64,000 bases of DNA, from positions 3,528,001 to 3,592,000 of the forward strand of contig NZ_CP072141.1 in NCBI RefSeq assembly GCF_019355555.1. The letters run 5' to 3'. The notes below the pieces were generated by a model. It searched no databases, was not told the origin of the DNA, and saw nothing but the letters and a program-made list of their open reading frames with translations. A program made the position numbers and the translations under genes. The DNA is from Rhizobium sp. L51/94 (GTDB lineage: Bacteria; Pseudomonadota; Alphaproteobacteria; Rhizobiales; Rhizobiaceae). Positions 33,710 through 42,252 of the stretch are shown piece by piece (position 1 is the stretch's first letter; each line of letters begins with the position of its first letter).

Positions 33710-34141
33710 GTGGCATTCAAGACGACAAGACCGTTGCGCTTCGGCGATTGCGATCCCTCCGGGATTGCATATTTCCCGTCCTACCTGAACATCCTTGTCG
33801 GTGTTCTCGAGGACTATTTCGCTACGCTCGGTTTTCCCTGGAAGACGATGATCGATGAGCGGCGGATCGGCGTGCCGACCGTCCGCCTGGACCTGACCTT
33901 CTCGTCTCCCGGCTTTCAGGGCGACGAACTGGAATTCGCCGTGATCGTCCGCCGCATTGGCCGCGCCTCCCTCGATCTCGAGCATCAGGTTTCGGCCAGG
34001 GGCAAGATCCTCTGGACCGCCACCCACCGCGTCGTTGCCACGCACCTCGACACACAGCAATCGCTTGCCTGGCCGGACGACATCAGGGCCGCGCTGGAAC
34101 ACCATCTGGAGAAGACCGATGCACACGATCCTGCAGCCTGA
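33710..34141 (+). CDS. Acyl-CoA thioesterase (4-hydroxybenzoyl-CoA thioesterase fold)
   Basis: 143-residue hot-dog protein, GTG start at 33710 seven bases after the preceding stop. FGDCDPSGIAYFPSYL carries the catalytic Asp of the 4HBT family. In related aminobenzoate clusters such thioesterases relieve CoA trapping by dead-end thioesters. Its 3' end overlaps the RidA-like gene by 23 bases. Confidence 0.85.
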   Translation: MAFKTTRPLRFGDCDPSGIAYFPSYLNILVGVLEDYFATLGFPWKTMIDERRIGVPTVRLDLTFSSPGFQGDELEFAVIVRRIGRASLDLEHQVSARGKILWTATHRVVATHLDTQQSLAWPDDIRAALEHHLEKTDAHDPAA

Positions 34142-34514
34142 GGGCTGGGCCAAGCCGATCGGATACGCCAACGGTGTCGCCGCGACTGGTCGCACGGTAT
34201 TCGTCGGCGGCCAGATCGGCTGGAATGCCGCTTGCGAGTTCGAAAGCGACGATTTCGTCGATCAGGTTCGCCAGACGCTTTCCAACATCGTCGCCATCCT
34301 CGCCGAAGGCGGTGCCGGGCCGCAGCACATCACGTCGATGACCTGGTATTTCACGGACAAGGCCGAATACCTCGCCAACCTCAAGGGCGTTGGCCAAGCC
34401 TATCGCGACGTCATCGGCCGGCATTTTCCGGCGATGGCTGCAGTGCAGGTCGTCGGCCTCGTCGAGGACCGCGCCAAGATAGAGATCCAGGCCACTGCCG
34501 TCGTTCCGGAATAG
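34119..34514 (+). CDS. RidA/YjgF-like protein, catalytic Arg absent
   Basis: 131-residue member of the Rid (YjgF/YER057c/UK114) superfamily, whose canonical members hydrolyse enamines and imines. Family features: GRTVFVGGQIGWN, then HFPAMAAVQVVGLVEDRAKIEIQA. At the place of the RidA catalytic Arg (PAR...) this protein has PAM, so it belongs to a non-RidA subgroup. A role in releasing ammonia from the amino-substituted alicyclic intermediate is plausible from position but not proven. Confidence 0.85.
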   Translation: MHTILQPEGWAKPIGYANGVAATGRTVFVGGQIGWNAACEFESDDFVDQVRQTLSNIVAILAEGGAGPQHITSMTWYFTDKAEYLANLKGVGQAYRDVIGRHFPAMAAVQVVGLVEDRAKIEIQATAVVPE

Positions 34515-34524
34515 GAGAGCGGCG

Positions 34525-36489
34525 ATGTCGGTAACGACCTTTTCGGAGAGCGTCTCGGGCGAGACGTCGGACGGCGTACTGGTTGTCACCCTCGACAATC
34601 CGCCCGTCAACGCGATGTCGAGCCACGTGCGCGCTGGCATCATGGCAGCGCTGGATCACGCAGCGGCGGCGGCGTCGATTGTCGGCATCGTCATCACCGG
34701 TGCCGGTCGCACGTTCGTCGGCGGCGCCGATATCAGGGAGTTCGGCAAGCCATCGATCGAGCCCCATCTGCCAGATCTCATCAACCGCATCGAAGCCTTT
34801 GAAAAGCCTGTCGTTGCAGCCGTCAATGGCGCGGCGCTGGGCGGCGGTTGCGAAATCGCTCTTGCCTGCCACGCCCGGATCGCTAACCCAAGCGCCAGTT
34901 TCGGACTGCCGGAAGTCAAACTCGGCCTTGTGCCCGGCGCCGGCGGTACCCAGCGTCTTCCAAGGCTCATCGGCACGGTTGCCGCTATTGACCTGATCGG
35001 AACCGGGCGGGCGGTCAAGGCTGCGGAAGCAGCATCGCTCGGTCTTGCCGATGCCACCGATGCCGACGAGCGGTCAGCGGCGATTGCCATGGTCCAAAGG
35101 CTTGCCGGAACTCCGCTACGGCGCACCGGTCAACTGGCCGTACCGCAACAGAATATCGCAGCGGTAGAGGCTGCAGCGGCGAAGGTCGTCGGAAAATCTC
35201 GCGGCCAGACAGCGCCCGTCGAAGCCGTGCGGCTTGTCAGGCTCGCCACCTACGCAACCCTTGCCGATGGCCTGTCGGACGAACGGACGACATTCCTTGG
35301 CTTGCGGGACTCCGAGCAATCGGCAGCCCTCCGCCATGTCTTCTTCGCCGAGCGCGCCGCCGGCAAGGTCGATGGGCTCGCAGGCATAGCGCCCCGCAGC
35401 ATCGAGACCGTCGGGATCGTCGGCACCGGCCTCATGGGTTCCGGCATTGCGGTGGCGACGCTTGGCGCCGGCTTCCGGGTCGTCGCCGTAGAGCAGACCG
35501 AAGACGCCGCTGACAAAGGTCGCGAGCGCATCGCAGCCACGCTGCAAAAGGCGGTGCAGACCGGCCGTCTCGACACCGACGGCCTTGCCGATCAGCTCGG
35601 CCGCCTGACCGTCACCAGCGACATGACGGCCCTCGCCGATGCAGATCTGGTCATCGAGGCTGTGTTCGACGACATGGCGGTCAAGACGGCGCTGTTCCAG
35701 CGGCTCGACGGCATCGTCCGCGCAGATGCCATCCTTGCCACCAACACCAGTTATCTCGATCCCGACGCCATTGCCGCAGAAACGCTTCATCCCCGTCGAA
35801 TCCTCGGCCTGCACTTCTTCTCCCCCGCCAATATCATGCGGCTGGTGGAAGTGGTGAATTGCGCGGAGACGGCACCGGATGCGCTGGCCAGTGCCCTGGC
35901 CTTTGCCAAGCGGCTCGGCAAGCTGCCGGTCGTCTGTGGCGTCACCGAAGGTTTCATCGGCAACAGCGTCTTTTCCGCCTACCGCCGGGAGGCCGAGTTC
36001 ATGCTCGAGGATGGCGCGCTGCCCCACGAGATCGACGCAGCGCTCGAAGCTTACGGCTTCCCCATGGGGCTCTTTGCCGTCTACGACATGGCAGGCCTCG
36101 AAATCGCCTGGGCCCGCCGCAAGCGTCAGGCGGCAACGCGCAATGCGGATGAGCGCTACGTCCCCATTGCCGACCGGCTTTGCGAGGCTGGCCGATTTGG
36201 CCAGAAATCCGGACGCGGCTGGTATGCCTACCCGGACGGCACGCGGACTGTCGATCCCGAAGTGACAGCGTTGATCGAGCGGGTGCGGGCCGAAAAAGGC
36301 ATCACCCCGCGCAGTTTTTCGTCGGACGAAATCGTCGCAAGGCTATTGCGGGCGATGGCCGACGAAGGCAAGGCCTTGCTCGAACGTGGTATTACCGCCC
36401 GCCCGGGCGACATCGATCTGGTGATGATCAACGGCTACGGCTTCCCGCCTCACAAGGGCGGTCCGATGTTTGCCGCCGGCAAGCGCTGA
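34525..36489 (+). CDS. Fused enoyl-CoA hydratase / 3-hydroxyacyl-CoA dehydrogenase
   Basis: 654-residue bifunctional beta-oxidation enzyme. Residues 1 to about 185 are a crotonase domain with [15 protein letters not shown] and both Glu ([25 protein letters not shown]). From about 295 an NAD fold ([16 protein letters not shown]) with [16 protein letters not shown] supplies dehydrogenase His. The second C-terminal domain stops abruptly at [18 protein letters not shown], about 40 residues earlier than I expect, and the convergent cyclase gene ends six bases away. Last gene of the operon; produces 3-oxoacyl-CoA for thiolysis. No thiolase in the window. Confidence 0.9.
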   Translation: MSVTTFSESVSGETSDGVLVVTLDNPPVNAMSSHVRAGIMAALDHAAAAASIVGIVITGAGRTFVGGADIREFGKPSIEPHLPDLINRIEAFEKPVVAAVNGAALGGGCEIALACHARIANPSASFGLPEVKLGLVPGAGGTQRLPRLIGTVAAIDLIGTGRAVKAAEAASLGLADATDADERSAAIAMVQRLAGTPLRRTGQLAVPQQNIAAVEAAAAKVVGKSRGQTAPVEAVRLVRLATYATLADGLSDERTTFLGLRDSEQSAALRHVFFAERAAGKVDGLAGIAPRSIETVGIVGTGLMGSGIAVATLGAGFRVVAVEQTEDAADKGRERIAATLQKAVQTGRLDTDGLADQLGRLTVTSDMTALADADLVIEAVFDDMAVKTALFQRLDGIVRADAILATNTSYLDPDAIAAETLHPRRILGLHFFSPANIMRLVEVVNCAETAPDALASALAFAKRLGKLPVVCGVTEGFIGNSVFSAYRREAEFMLEDGALPHEIDAALEAYGFPMGLFAVYDMAGLEIAWARRKRQAATRNADERYVPIADRLCEAGRFGQKSGRGWYAYPDGTRTVDPEVTALIERVRAEKGITPRSFSSDEIVARLLRAMADEGKALLERGITARPGDIDLVMINGYGFPPHKGGPMFAAGKR

Positions 36490-36495
36490 AGCCCC

Positions 36496-37704
36496 TCAGG
36501 CCGCGTGCATCAGCGTGAACAGTTCCTGCGCCCGCTTGACGCCCCGCAACGCGTAGCGGCCGACGGAGACGAGATCGTTGCGCTGCGAGACCTCTGCCGC
36601 TGCAACGAAGTTCGACGACATGAGCACATCGCGGTCGACGGAATGGCACATCGAGGCGATGCGGCTGACCTCGTTCACCGCCGGCCCGATGACGGTGAAA
36701 TCAAGCCGGTCTTGGCTGCCGATATTTCCGTAGAACACCTCGCCGATATGCAGGCCGAGATAGATCTCCGTCACCGGCCTGCCCTCGACCTGCCGCTGGG
36801 CATTGAGATTGCGCAAACGCTCCCGCAGCAGCGATTCTGCCTTGAGGGCCGCCGCACAGGCATCGCGTTCGTCACGCGCCTTGAAGATCGCCAGCGTGCC
36901 GTCGCCGATCAGCTTCAGCACGTTGCCGCCTGCCTCGTGGATCGACGAAATGACGGCGTCGGCGTAGTCGTTGAGCATCGGGATGATCTCGTCGGGCTCC
37001 GCCGTATCCGAGATGCGCGTATAGTTGGCGAGATCTGAAAACCAAAGGGCCGCCGAGATGCGCTCCGTCTTGCCGCGCGTGATCTTGCCACCGAGCACAT
37101 GCTGCGCCGCGTCTTCGCCGAGATAGACCTCGGCGATCGTACGGGCAATCCGGTCGAGCGCGGTGCACTTGATCGCCAGCGCGAGCGCAGGCACCAGCCG
37201 GCGCAGCGTGGCGATGTCGTCGTCCAGGAAACCATCCTTGTCGGCAGTGGCGAAATGCGCAAAGAAACAGTCCATGTCGCCGATTGTACCGGCATCCTCG
37301 AATGGGTGGGCAAAGGCGATGAAGTCCGTAACGCCCGCCTCCTTCAAGACATCCAGCGTGTAAAAATCGACAGGATCGCCAAAGCCTATTCGGCGGCGAA
37401 CTTCCGATGTCATGGTTTCCTGCAGATAGTAAAACGCCGATTTCAGCCAGTTTTCCGCAGCGATACCCTGGTTGGTGGAGCCATATTCGAACACAGGCTC
37501 GATGACCTCGGTGCTGTCCCAGCGAAACACGCGACCTTCGTAGACCGGATGCAACGTGTCCATCAGCGCCATGCCGCGACTAAGTTGCAGCCCGCTTCGG
37601 CGACAGGCCTCGCAGAAGCCGCTCAAAAGATCGATTTCAGTCGCGCCCTTCAGACCTCGCTGCATCAGCCATGCGGTAATATCTGCGATGTCTTTCTCAT
37701 GCAT
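36496..37704 (-). CDS. Class III adenylate/guanylate cyclase
   Basis: 402-residue cyclase. Residues about 1-215 form an N-terminal sensor-like region without a recognised domain. The C-terminal catalytic domain shows AALWFSDLANYTRISD and KLIGDGTLAIF, which carry the two metal-binding Asp residues, then DFTVIGPAVNEVSRI. ATG 37704 chosen; no strong ribosome binding site. No transmembrane segment, so cytoplasmic. Rhizobia encode many such cyclases. The convergent position next to the catabolic operon does not by itself imply a link. Confidence 0.85.
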   Translation of the reverse strand: MHEKDIADITAWLMQRGLKGATEIDLLSGFCEACRRSGLQLSRGMALMDTLHPVYEGRVFRWDSTEVIEPVFEYGSTNQGIAAENWLKSAFYYLQETMTSEVRRRIGFGDPVDFYTLDVLKEAGVTDFIAFAHPFEDAGTIGDMDCFFAHFATADKDGFLDDDIATLRRLVPALALAIKCTALDRIARTIAEVYLGEDAAQHVLGGKITRGKTERISAALWFSDLANYTRISDTAEPDEIIPMLNDYADAVISSIHEAGGNVLKLIGDGTLAIFKARDERDACAAALKAESLLRERLRNLNAQRQVEGRPVTEIYLGLHIGEVFYGNIGSQDRLDFTVIGPAVNEVSRIASMCHSVDRDVLMSSNFVAAAEVSQRNDLVSVGRYALRGVKRAQELFTLMHAA

Positions 37705-37918
37705 GGATTGGTGTCCCCGAGGCTTGAAAGCTTGGTCTATTCCCAATTGGCCGCACGGAAAAGGCGAACAAGCAAAAAAGATTGGTCACCTATGTATTTT
37801 CGACGCGCCACTTCTAGCTCCCGGCCGTTGATTGATACGAAGGCGTCCCCCATCTCAAGTCATGGTTTTGCTGCATCGCAGTCAAGCTGTGCCAAGAGGT
37901 TTTGAAAAGGATCCCCTG

Positions 37919-39265
37919 ATGTCCGGCCAAAAGCAAATGAAGCTCGGCGCTTTCATGCGTCCTGTCAGCCTGCACACCGGCGCCTGGCGCTACCCCGGAG
38001 CCTATCCGGATGCCAATTTCAACTTCAGGCACATCAAGAGTTTTGCCCGGAAACTCGAAGCTGCCAAGTTCGACGCTTTCTTCATGGCCGATCATCTGGC
38101 CGTCCTCAACATGCCCATCGAGGCCCTGAAGCGCAGCCATACGGTGACCTCCTTCGAGCCGTTCACGCTGCTCTCGGCGCTGGCTGCGGTCACCGAGAAG
38201 ATCGGCCTGGTCGCCACCGCCTCCACCACCTTCGAGCAGCCCTATCATATCGCCCGGCGCTTCGCCTCGCTCGACCACATCAGCGACGGACGCGCCGGCT
38301 GGAACATCGTCACCACGTCCAACCCCGATGCCGCCCTCAACTTCGGCCTCGAAGATCATGTCGAGCACGACGAGCGCTATCGCCGGGCGCGCGAATTCTA
38401 TGACGTCGTCACCGGCCTCTGGGACAGCTTTGCCGACGACGCCTTCATCCGCGACACCGAAACCGGCATCTTTTTCGACCCGGACAAGATGCACGTGCTC
38501 GACCACAAGGGCGAAAGCCTGTCGGTGCGCGGCCCGCTCAACATTGCCCGTACACCGCAGGGCTGGCCGGTCATCGTCCAGGCCGGCCAGTCCGAGCCCG
38601 GCAAGCAGCTGGCAGCCGAGACCGCCGAGGTGGTGTTTGCAGCGCCCCGCGATCTCAAGACCGCAAAGTCGCTCTATGCCGATATCAAGGGCCGCATGCC
38701 TCGCGTCGGTCGCAACCCGGACCACCTTAAAATCCTGCCGGCGGCATTTGTCGTCGTCGGCGACAGCGTCGAGGAGGCGCGCGCCAAGCGGGCCCGCCTC
38801 GACAGCCTGGTGCATTACGACAGCGCCATCGCCTCGCTGTCGATCTCGCTCGGCCACGACGCCTCGAAGTTCGACCCCGACGCCCCTCTGCCGCAAATAC
38901 CCGAAACCAACGCCAGCAAGAGCGGCCGCGAACAAGCGATCCGTATGGCCCAGCAGGAAAACCTGACCGTCCGCCAGCTTGCCCAGCGGCTGGGCGGCTA
39001 CGGCGGACTGGCCTTCGTCGGCACGCCCGAGACCATTGCCGACGAAATGGAAACATGGCTGTCGGAAGAGGGCTCGGACGGCTTCAACGTGGTCTTCCCC
39101 TTCCTGCCGCAGGGCCTCGACGATGTCGCCGACCGCCTGGTGCCGGAGTTGCAGCGGCGCGGCCTTTTCCGCAAGGAATACGAAGGCACCACGCTGCGCG
39201 ACCATCTCGGCCTGCCACGCCCGGAAAATCGTTTCTTTCCGGCTGTTTCGGAAGCCGCGGAGTGA
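37919..39265 (+). CDS. NtaA/SnaA/DszA-type FMN-dependent monooxygenase
   Basis: 448-residue LLM flavin monooxygenase: LGAFMRPVSLHTGAWRYPGA, FFMADHLAVLN, RFASLDHISDGRAGWNIVT, then RGPLNIARTPQGWPVIVQAG. These enzymes (nitrilotriacetate and pristinamycin monooxygenases, dibenzothiophene sulfone monooxygenase) need a separate FMN reductase. Start ATG 37919 after AAAAGGA. It leads a small unit with the 180-residue gene that follows 52 bp later. It has no copy of the A or B operator motifs upstream, so it may be independent of the indolic regulon. Substrate unknown. Confidence 0.88.
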   Translation: MSGQKQMKLGAFMRPVSLHTGAWRYPGAYPDANFNFRHIKSFARKLEAAKFDAFFMADHLAVLNMPIEALKRSHTVTSFEPFTLLSALAAVTEKIGLVATASTTFEQPYHIARRFASLDHISDGRAGWNIVTTSNPDAALNFGLEDHVEHDERYRRAREFYDVVTGLWDSFADDAFIRDTETGIFFDPDKMHVLDHKGESLSVRGPLNIARTPQGWPVIVQAGQSEPGKQLAAETAEVVFAAPRDLKTAKSLYADIKGRMPRVGRNPDHLKILPAAFVVVGDSVEEARAKRARLDSLVHYDSAIASLSISLGHDASKFDPDAPLPQIPETNASKSGREQAIRMAQQENLTVRQLAQRLGGYGGLAFVGTPETIADEMETWLSEEGSDGFNVVFPFLPQGLDDVADRLVPELQRRGLFRKEYEGTTLRDHLGLPRPENRFFPAVSEAAE

Positions 39266-39317
39266 CAGAGTTGCGGAAATCGGCAAAAAGAGTGCGATCC
39301 CTCCGAGAGCAGCACCG

Positions 39318-39860
39318 ATGAGCCATCTGTCACACTTCGACTACGCCACAGCATCCGATGAGGCCCGTGCCGAGCATGACCGCGAGGTACTCCTTCGCGG
39401 CCGGATGACCAACATGAAGCGGACGCTGCTGCATTCGCCTGTGGCCCACCGCATCTATGCTGAATGGTTTACCCTCCGCGAAGAGCTGCGCCCCGATCTC
39501 GACGACCGCGCCGTATGGCTCTTCTGCCAGGCAATCGCCATCGAGTGCCGCTCCATCATCCCCGTCGGCTTTTTCCGTCGCGCGCTGATCAATGCCGGCC
39601 TGAAACCCGAGACGATAGAGCCAAGCCCAGACGAGGCCACGCTGATCGCCTTCGGCAAGGCAATGGTCGCGGATTCGAACGCCATTCCTGACGAGATCTG
39701 GGCGCGCCTCAAAGCCCGCTACGATGAGCCGACGCTGGTCAACCTCGTGGCCTTCGGGGGCATCATGATCGCTACGGCGATCTTCAACAACACGGTCAAG
39801 ATCGACATCGATCCCGAACTTGGCCCCTTTCTTGAAGGTTTCGTGATGCCGCCCCGCTAA
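39318..39860 (+). CDS. Hypothetical protein, possibly carboxymuconolactone-decarboxylase-like
   Basis: 180-residue, mostly helical protein. Segments such as RTLLHSPVAHRIYAEWFTLREEL and FCQAIAIECRSIIPVGFFRRALINAG recall the helical core of carboxymuconolactone decarboxylase/AhpD proteins, but the CxxC redox motif is missing, so peroxidase activity is not expected. It lies 52 bp after the flavin monooxygenase and probably works with it. The start lacks a strong Shine-Dalgarno. Confidence 0.55.
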   Translation: MSHLSHFDYATASDEARAEHDREVLLRGRMTNMKRTLLHSPVAHRIYAEWFTLREELRPDLDDRAVWLFCQAIAIECRSIIPVGFFRRALINAGLKPETIEPSPDEATLIAFGKAMVADSNAIPDEIWARLKARYDEPTLVNLVAFGGIMIATAIFNNTVKIDIDPELGPFLEGFVMPPR

Positions 39861-39865
39861 TGGGC

Positions 39866-40294
39866 CTAGCCAACCACCACCGTTGAAAATTCGGGGTTGC
39901 CGCGGATGGTGTTGCTGACGGTGCAGATCTCGCCTTCGGCGGCGTGAGCGATGGCGTTACGGGTTTTGTCGTCGAAGTCGCCCTTAATGGTGAAGACGAT
40001 GTGGAACGTCTCGACGCGCGACACGCCCGAGGCTGCCTTCTGTCCGGTTACCTCGGCCGTCACTTCGGACAGCTTGTCCAGCACGCCCATCTGTCCTGCG
40101 GCCATGCGGGCGCTGAGCACGAGGCAGGCGGACAGCGATGCGTAGAGCAGGTCGAGCGGGTTGAAGCCGACCTGCGACGGCGCCGTCACCACGTTGATCT
40201 CGCCGCCGGTAACCGACGTCACCTGCGGAAAGCCGGTGCGGCCGAGCACGGCCCTAGCGCCCGTCTGCCGTTCCTTGCCCTTCAACTCAACCAT
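39866..40294 (-). CDS. OsmC/Ohr-family protein
   Basis: 142-residue OsmC-fold protein with the two conserved cysteines in SACLVLSARM and EICTVSNTI, which reduce organic hydroperoxides in this family. Start ATG 40294 eight bases after AGGGG. Convergent with the preceding gene, five bases apart. Probably a general thiol-peroxidase. Confidence 0.88.
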   Translation of the reverse strand: MVELKGKERQTGARAVLGRTGFPQVTSVTGGEINVVTAPSQVGFNPLDLLYASLSACLVLSARMAAGQMGVLDKLSEVTAEVTGQKAASGVSRVETFHIVFTIKGDFDDKTRNAIAHAAEGEICTVSNTIRGNPEFSTVVVG

Positions 40295-40452
40295 GTCGAA
40301 AACCCCTGCCTGCAATTTACCTGTCGATGCGAAACAGATAGGCATTTCGCGTCAGGGAAACAATCGCCGTCCTTGTGTCAATCCCGCCGTTGAGGCTTGC
40401 AACGCGAGCGGCGTTGGTTCATGCCCGTGTTAACGACATCAGGCAGACAACC

Positions 40453-41718
40453 ATGACCGTCACCGATCCCCGCGCCTTTCTCACAGCCCTGTTCGATGTG
40501 GCCGTCGCTGCGGCCGATCCACTGGCAGGCATCCGCCGCCATCTTCCACGGCAACCGAAAGGCCGAACCATCGTCATCGGCGCAGGCAAGGGCTCGGCGC
40601 AGATGGCCGCAGCGCTGGAAAGCTGCTGGGACGGACCGCTGGAAGGGCTCGTCGTCACACGCTACGGCTTTGCCGTTGCCTGCGAGCGCATCGAAATCGT
40701 CGAAGCGTCGCACCCCGTCCCCGATAGATCTGGGCTCGATGCCGCGACGCGGCTGCTGCGTCTGGTGCAGGGGTTGAGTGCCGACGATCTGGTGATTGCG
40801 CTGATATCGGGAGGCGGCTCGGCGCTGCTGCCTTCGCCGGCCGTAGGGCTGACGCTTGACGACGAGATTGCCGTCAACCGCGCCCTCCTCGCATCCGGCG
40901 CGCCGATCTCCGTCATGAACACCATCCGCAAGCATATCTCGACCATCAAGGGCGGCCGGCTTGCCGTCGCCGCCTATCCCGCCAAGGTCGTCACCCTTGT
41001 CGTCTCCGATATCCCGGGCGACGACCCGGCGCTCGTGGCCTCCGGCCCGACGATTGCCGGTACCGGCGATCGCTCCGACGCACTGGACTTCATCCGGCAA
41101 TATTCTCTCGCCCTTCCCGCCAATGTCCTCGCGCACATCGGAAGCCCGCAAGCCGATGCACCGGCCACCGACGACCCGCGTTTTGCGCGCAACGAAGTCC
41201 ACGTGATCGCCTCGGCAGGCGTTTCGCTGGAAGCAGCCGCGAACGCATCCCGCGCCTTCGGCATCGAAGCAGCCATCCTGTCCGATTCGATAGAAGGCGA
41301 GGCCCGCGAGGCGGCCCGTGTGCATGCTGCCATTGCCCGCGAAATAGCGGCGCGCAATCGCCCGTTCGCAAAACCCGTCGTGCTTCTGTCAGGGGGCGAG
41401 ACCACGGTGACGGTGGCCGGCGACGGCAAGGGTGGCCGGAACTCGGAATTCCTGCTGTCTCTCGCCATCGATATCGACAGTTTTGAGGGCATCGACGCCA
41501 TCGCCGCCGATACGGATGGTATCGATGGGAGCGAGGACAATGCGGGAGCCTTTGCGGACGGCAGCAGCGCTGTCCGCATGCGCGCGGCTGGCATCGTGCC
41601 CGCCGATCGCCTACGCAACAACGACGCCTGGTCGGCTTTTCACGCCATCGGCGATATCTTCGCCCCGGGTCCGACCGGCACCAACGTAAACGATTTCCGC
41701 GCCATCCTGATCCGCTAG
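40453..41718 (+). CDS. Glycerate 2-kinase / hydroxypyruvate reductase family (MOFRL)
   Basis: 421-residue type-II glycerate kinase (GckA/TtuD family): VIGAGKGSAQMAAALE near residue 42, ISGGGSALLPSPAVGLTLDD, VVSDIPGDDPALVASGPT, and the C-terminal MOFRL stretch GGRNSEFLLSLAIDID, ADTDGIDGSEDNAGAF. Phosphorylates glycerate from tartronate or hydroxypyruvate pathways. No neighbouring glyoxylate-pathway genes are seen. Confidence 0.92.
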   Translation: MTVTDPRAFLTALFDVAVAAADPLAGIRRHLPRQPKGRTIVIGAGKGSAQMAAALESCWDGPLEGLVVTRYGFAVACERIEIVEASHPVPDRSGLDAATRLLRLVQGLSADDLVIALISGGGSALLPSPAVGLTLDDEIAVNRALLASGAPISVMNTIRKHISTIKGGRLAVAAYPAKVVTLVVSDIPGDDPALVASGPTIAGTGDRSDALDFIRQYSLALPANVLAHIGSPQADAPATDDPRFARNEVHVIASAGVSLEAAANASRAFGIEAAILSDSIEGEAREAARVHAAIAREIAARNRPFAKPVVLLSGGETTVTVAGDGKGGRNSEFLLSLAIDIDSFEGIDAIAADTDGIDGSEDNAGAFADGSSAVRMRAAGIVPADRLRNNDAWSAFHAIGDIFAPGPTGTNVNDFRAILIR

Positions 41719-41744
41719 CGCAGCAACCCTGCGGGCCTATTGAT

Positions 41745-41921
41745 TTAGGATTTGGAGCAATCGTCGCATCGACCATAGGCAGCGGCGGTGGATGTCCAGC
41801 GGAAGAAATGGCTGTGGCAGCCAACGCATTCGATTTTGGTGACGGGACTTTTCTTGGCGGGACGCGCAAGAAATGGCAGGCGATTCTCGGTCTTCCACTG
41901 CTCAAGCCTGGTGACGATCAT
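41745..41921 (-). CDS. Small zinc-ribbon protein (58 aa)
   Basis: 58-codon gene starting MIVTRLEQWK with GGGAGGGCGAC upstream; a longer in-frame start at 42008 lacks support. The C-terminal half has CVGCHSHFF and CDDC, i.e. C-x2-C-x16-C-x2-C, typical of a zinc ribbon. May bind nucleic acid or protein; function unknown. Confidence 0.6.
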   Translation of the reverse strand: MIVTRLEQWKTENRLPFLARPAKKSPVTKIECVGCHSHFFRWTSTAAAYGRCDDCSKS

Positions 41922-42252
41922 GTCGCCCTCCCGCAAACCGCGTTCTGTCTCGAAACAAGACTGCCCTAGTTTGGAAATTTTGCGAGAGCCCGGCCTGTCC
42001 AGACACATTAAATTTTTTCAACAGCGTTAATCGATAGTAAAAATACAATAAGTAGCCCGTGAGAAATAACGTTTCTATTGTTGAAATCTGCAGACAAGCT
42101 CCACCATACAGCTGTTCACCAGCCGATTTTCAAGCGACTCACATCCCTGCGCCACAGGACGGTATCGCCATTACTTCCGATTCAATTATGACTGGACATA
42201 TGGGGAAGGCAGCGCTCTTCTGGCGTTTATCCTGTTTCGGAGAACCGACGAC
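41922..42252. other. 331-bp promoter region of gamma-glutamyltransferase
   Basis: Divergent gap between the zinc-ribbon gene and ggt. AT-rich between about 42000 and 42080. No gene, hairpin or A/B operator motif recognised. Confidence 0.4.

Noticed and set aside
37814..39286. 490-codon minus-strand frame over the NtaA-type monooxygenase
   Set aside because: Antisense shadow; the plus strand has all conserved LLM motifs and a ribosome binding site.
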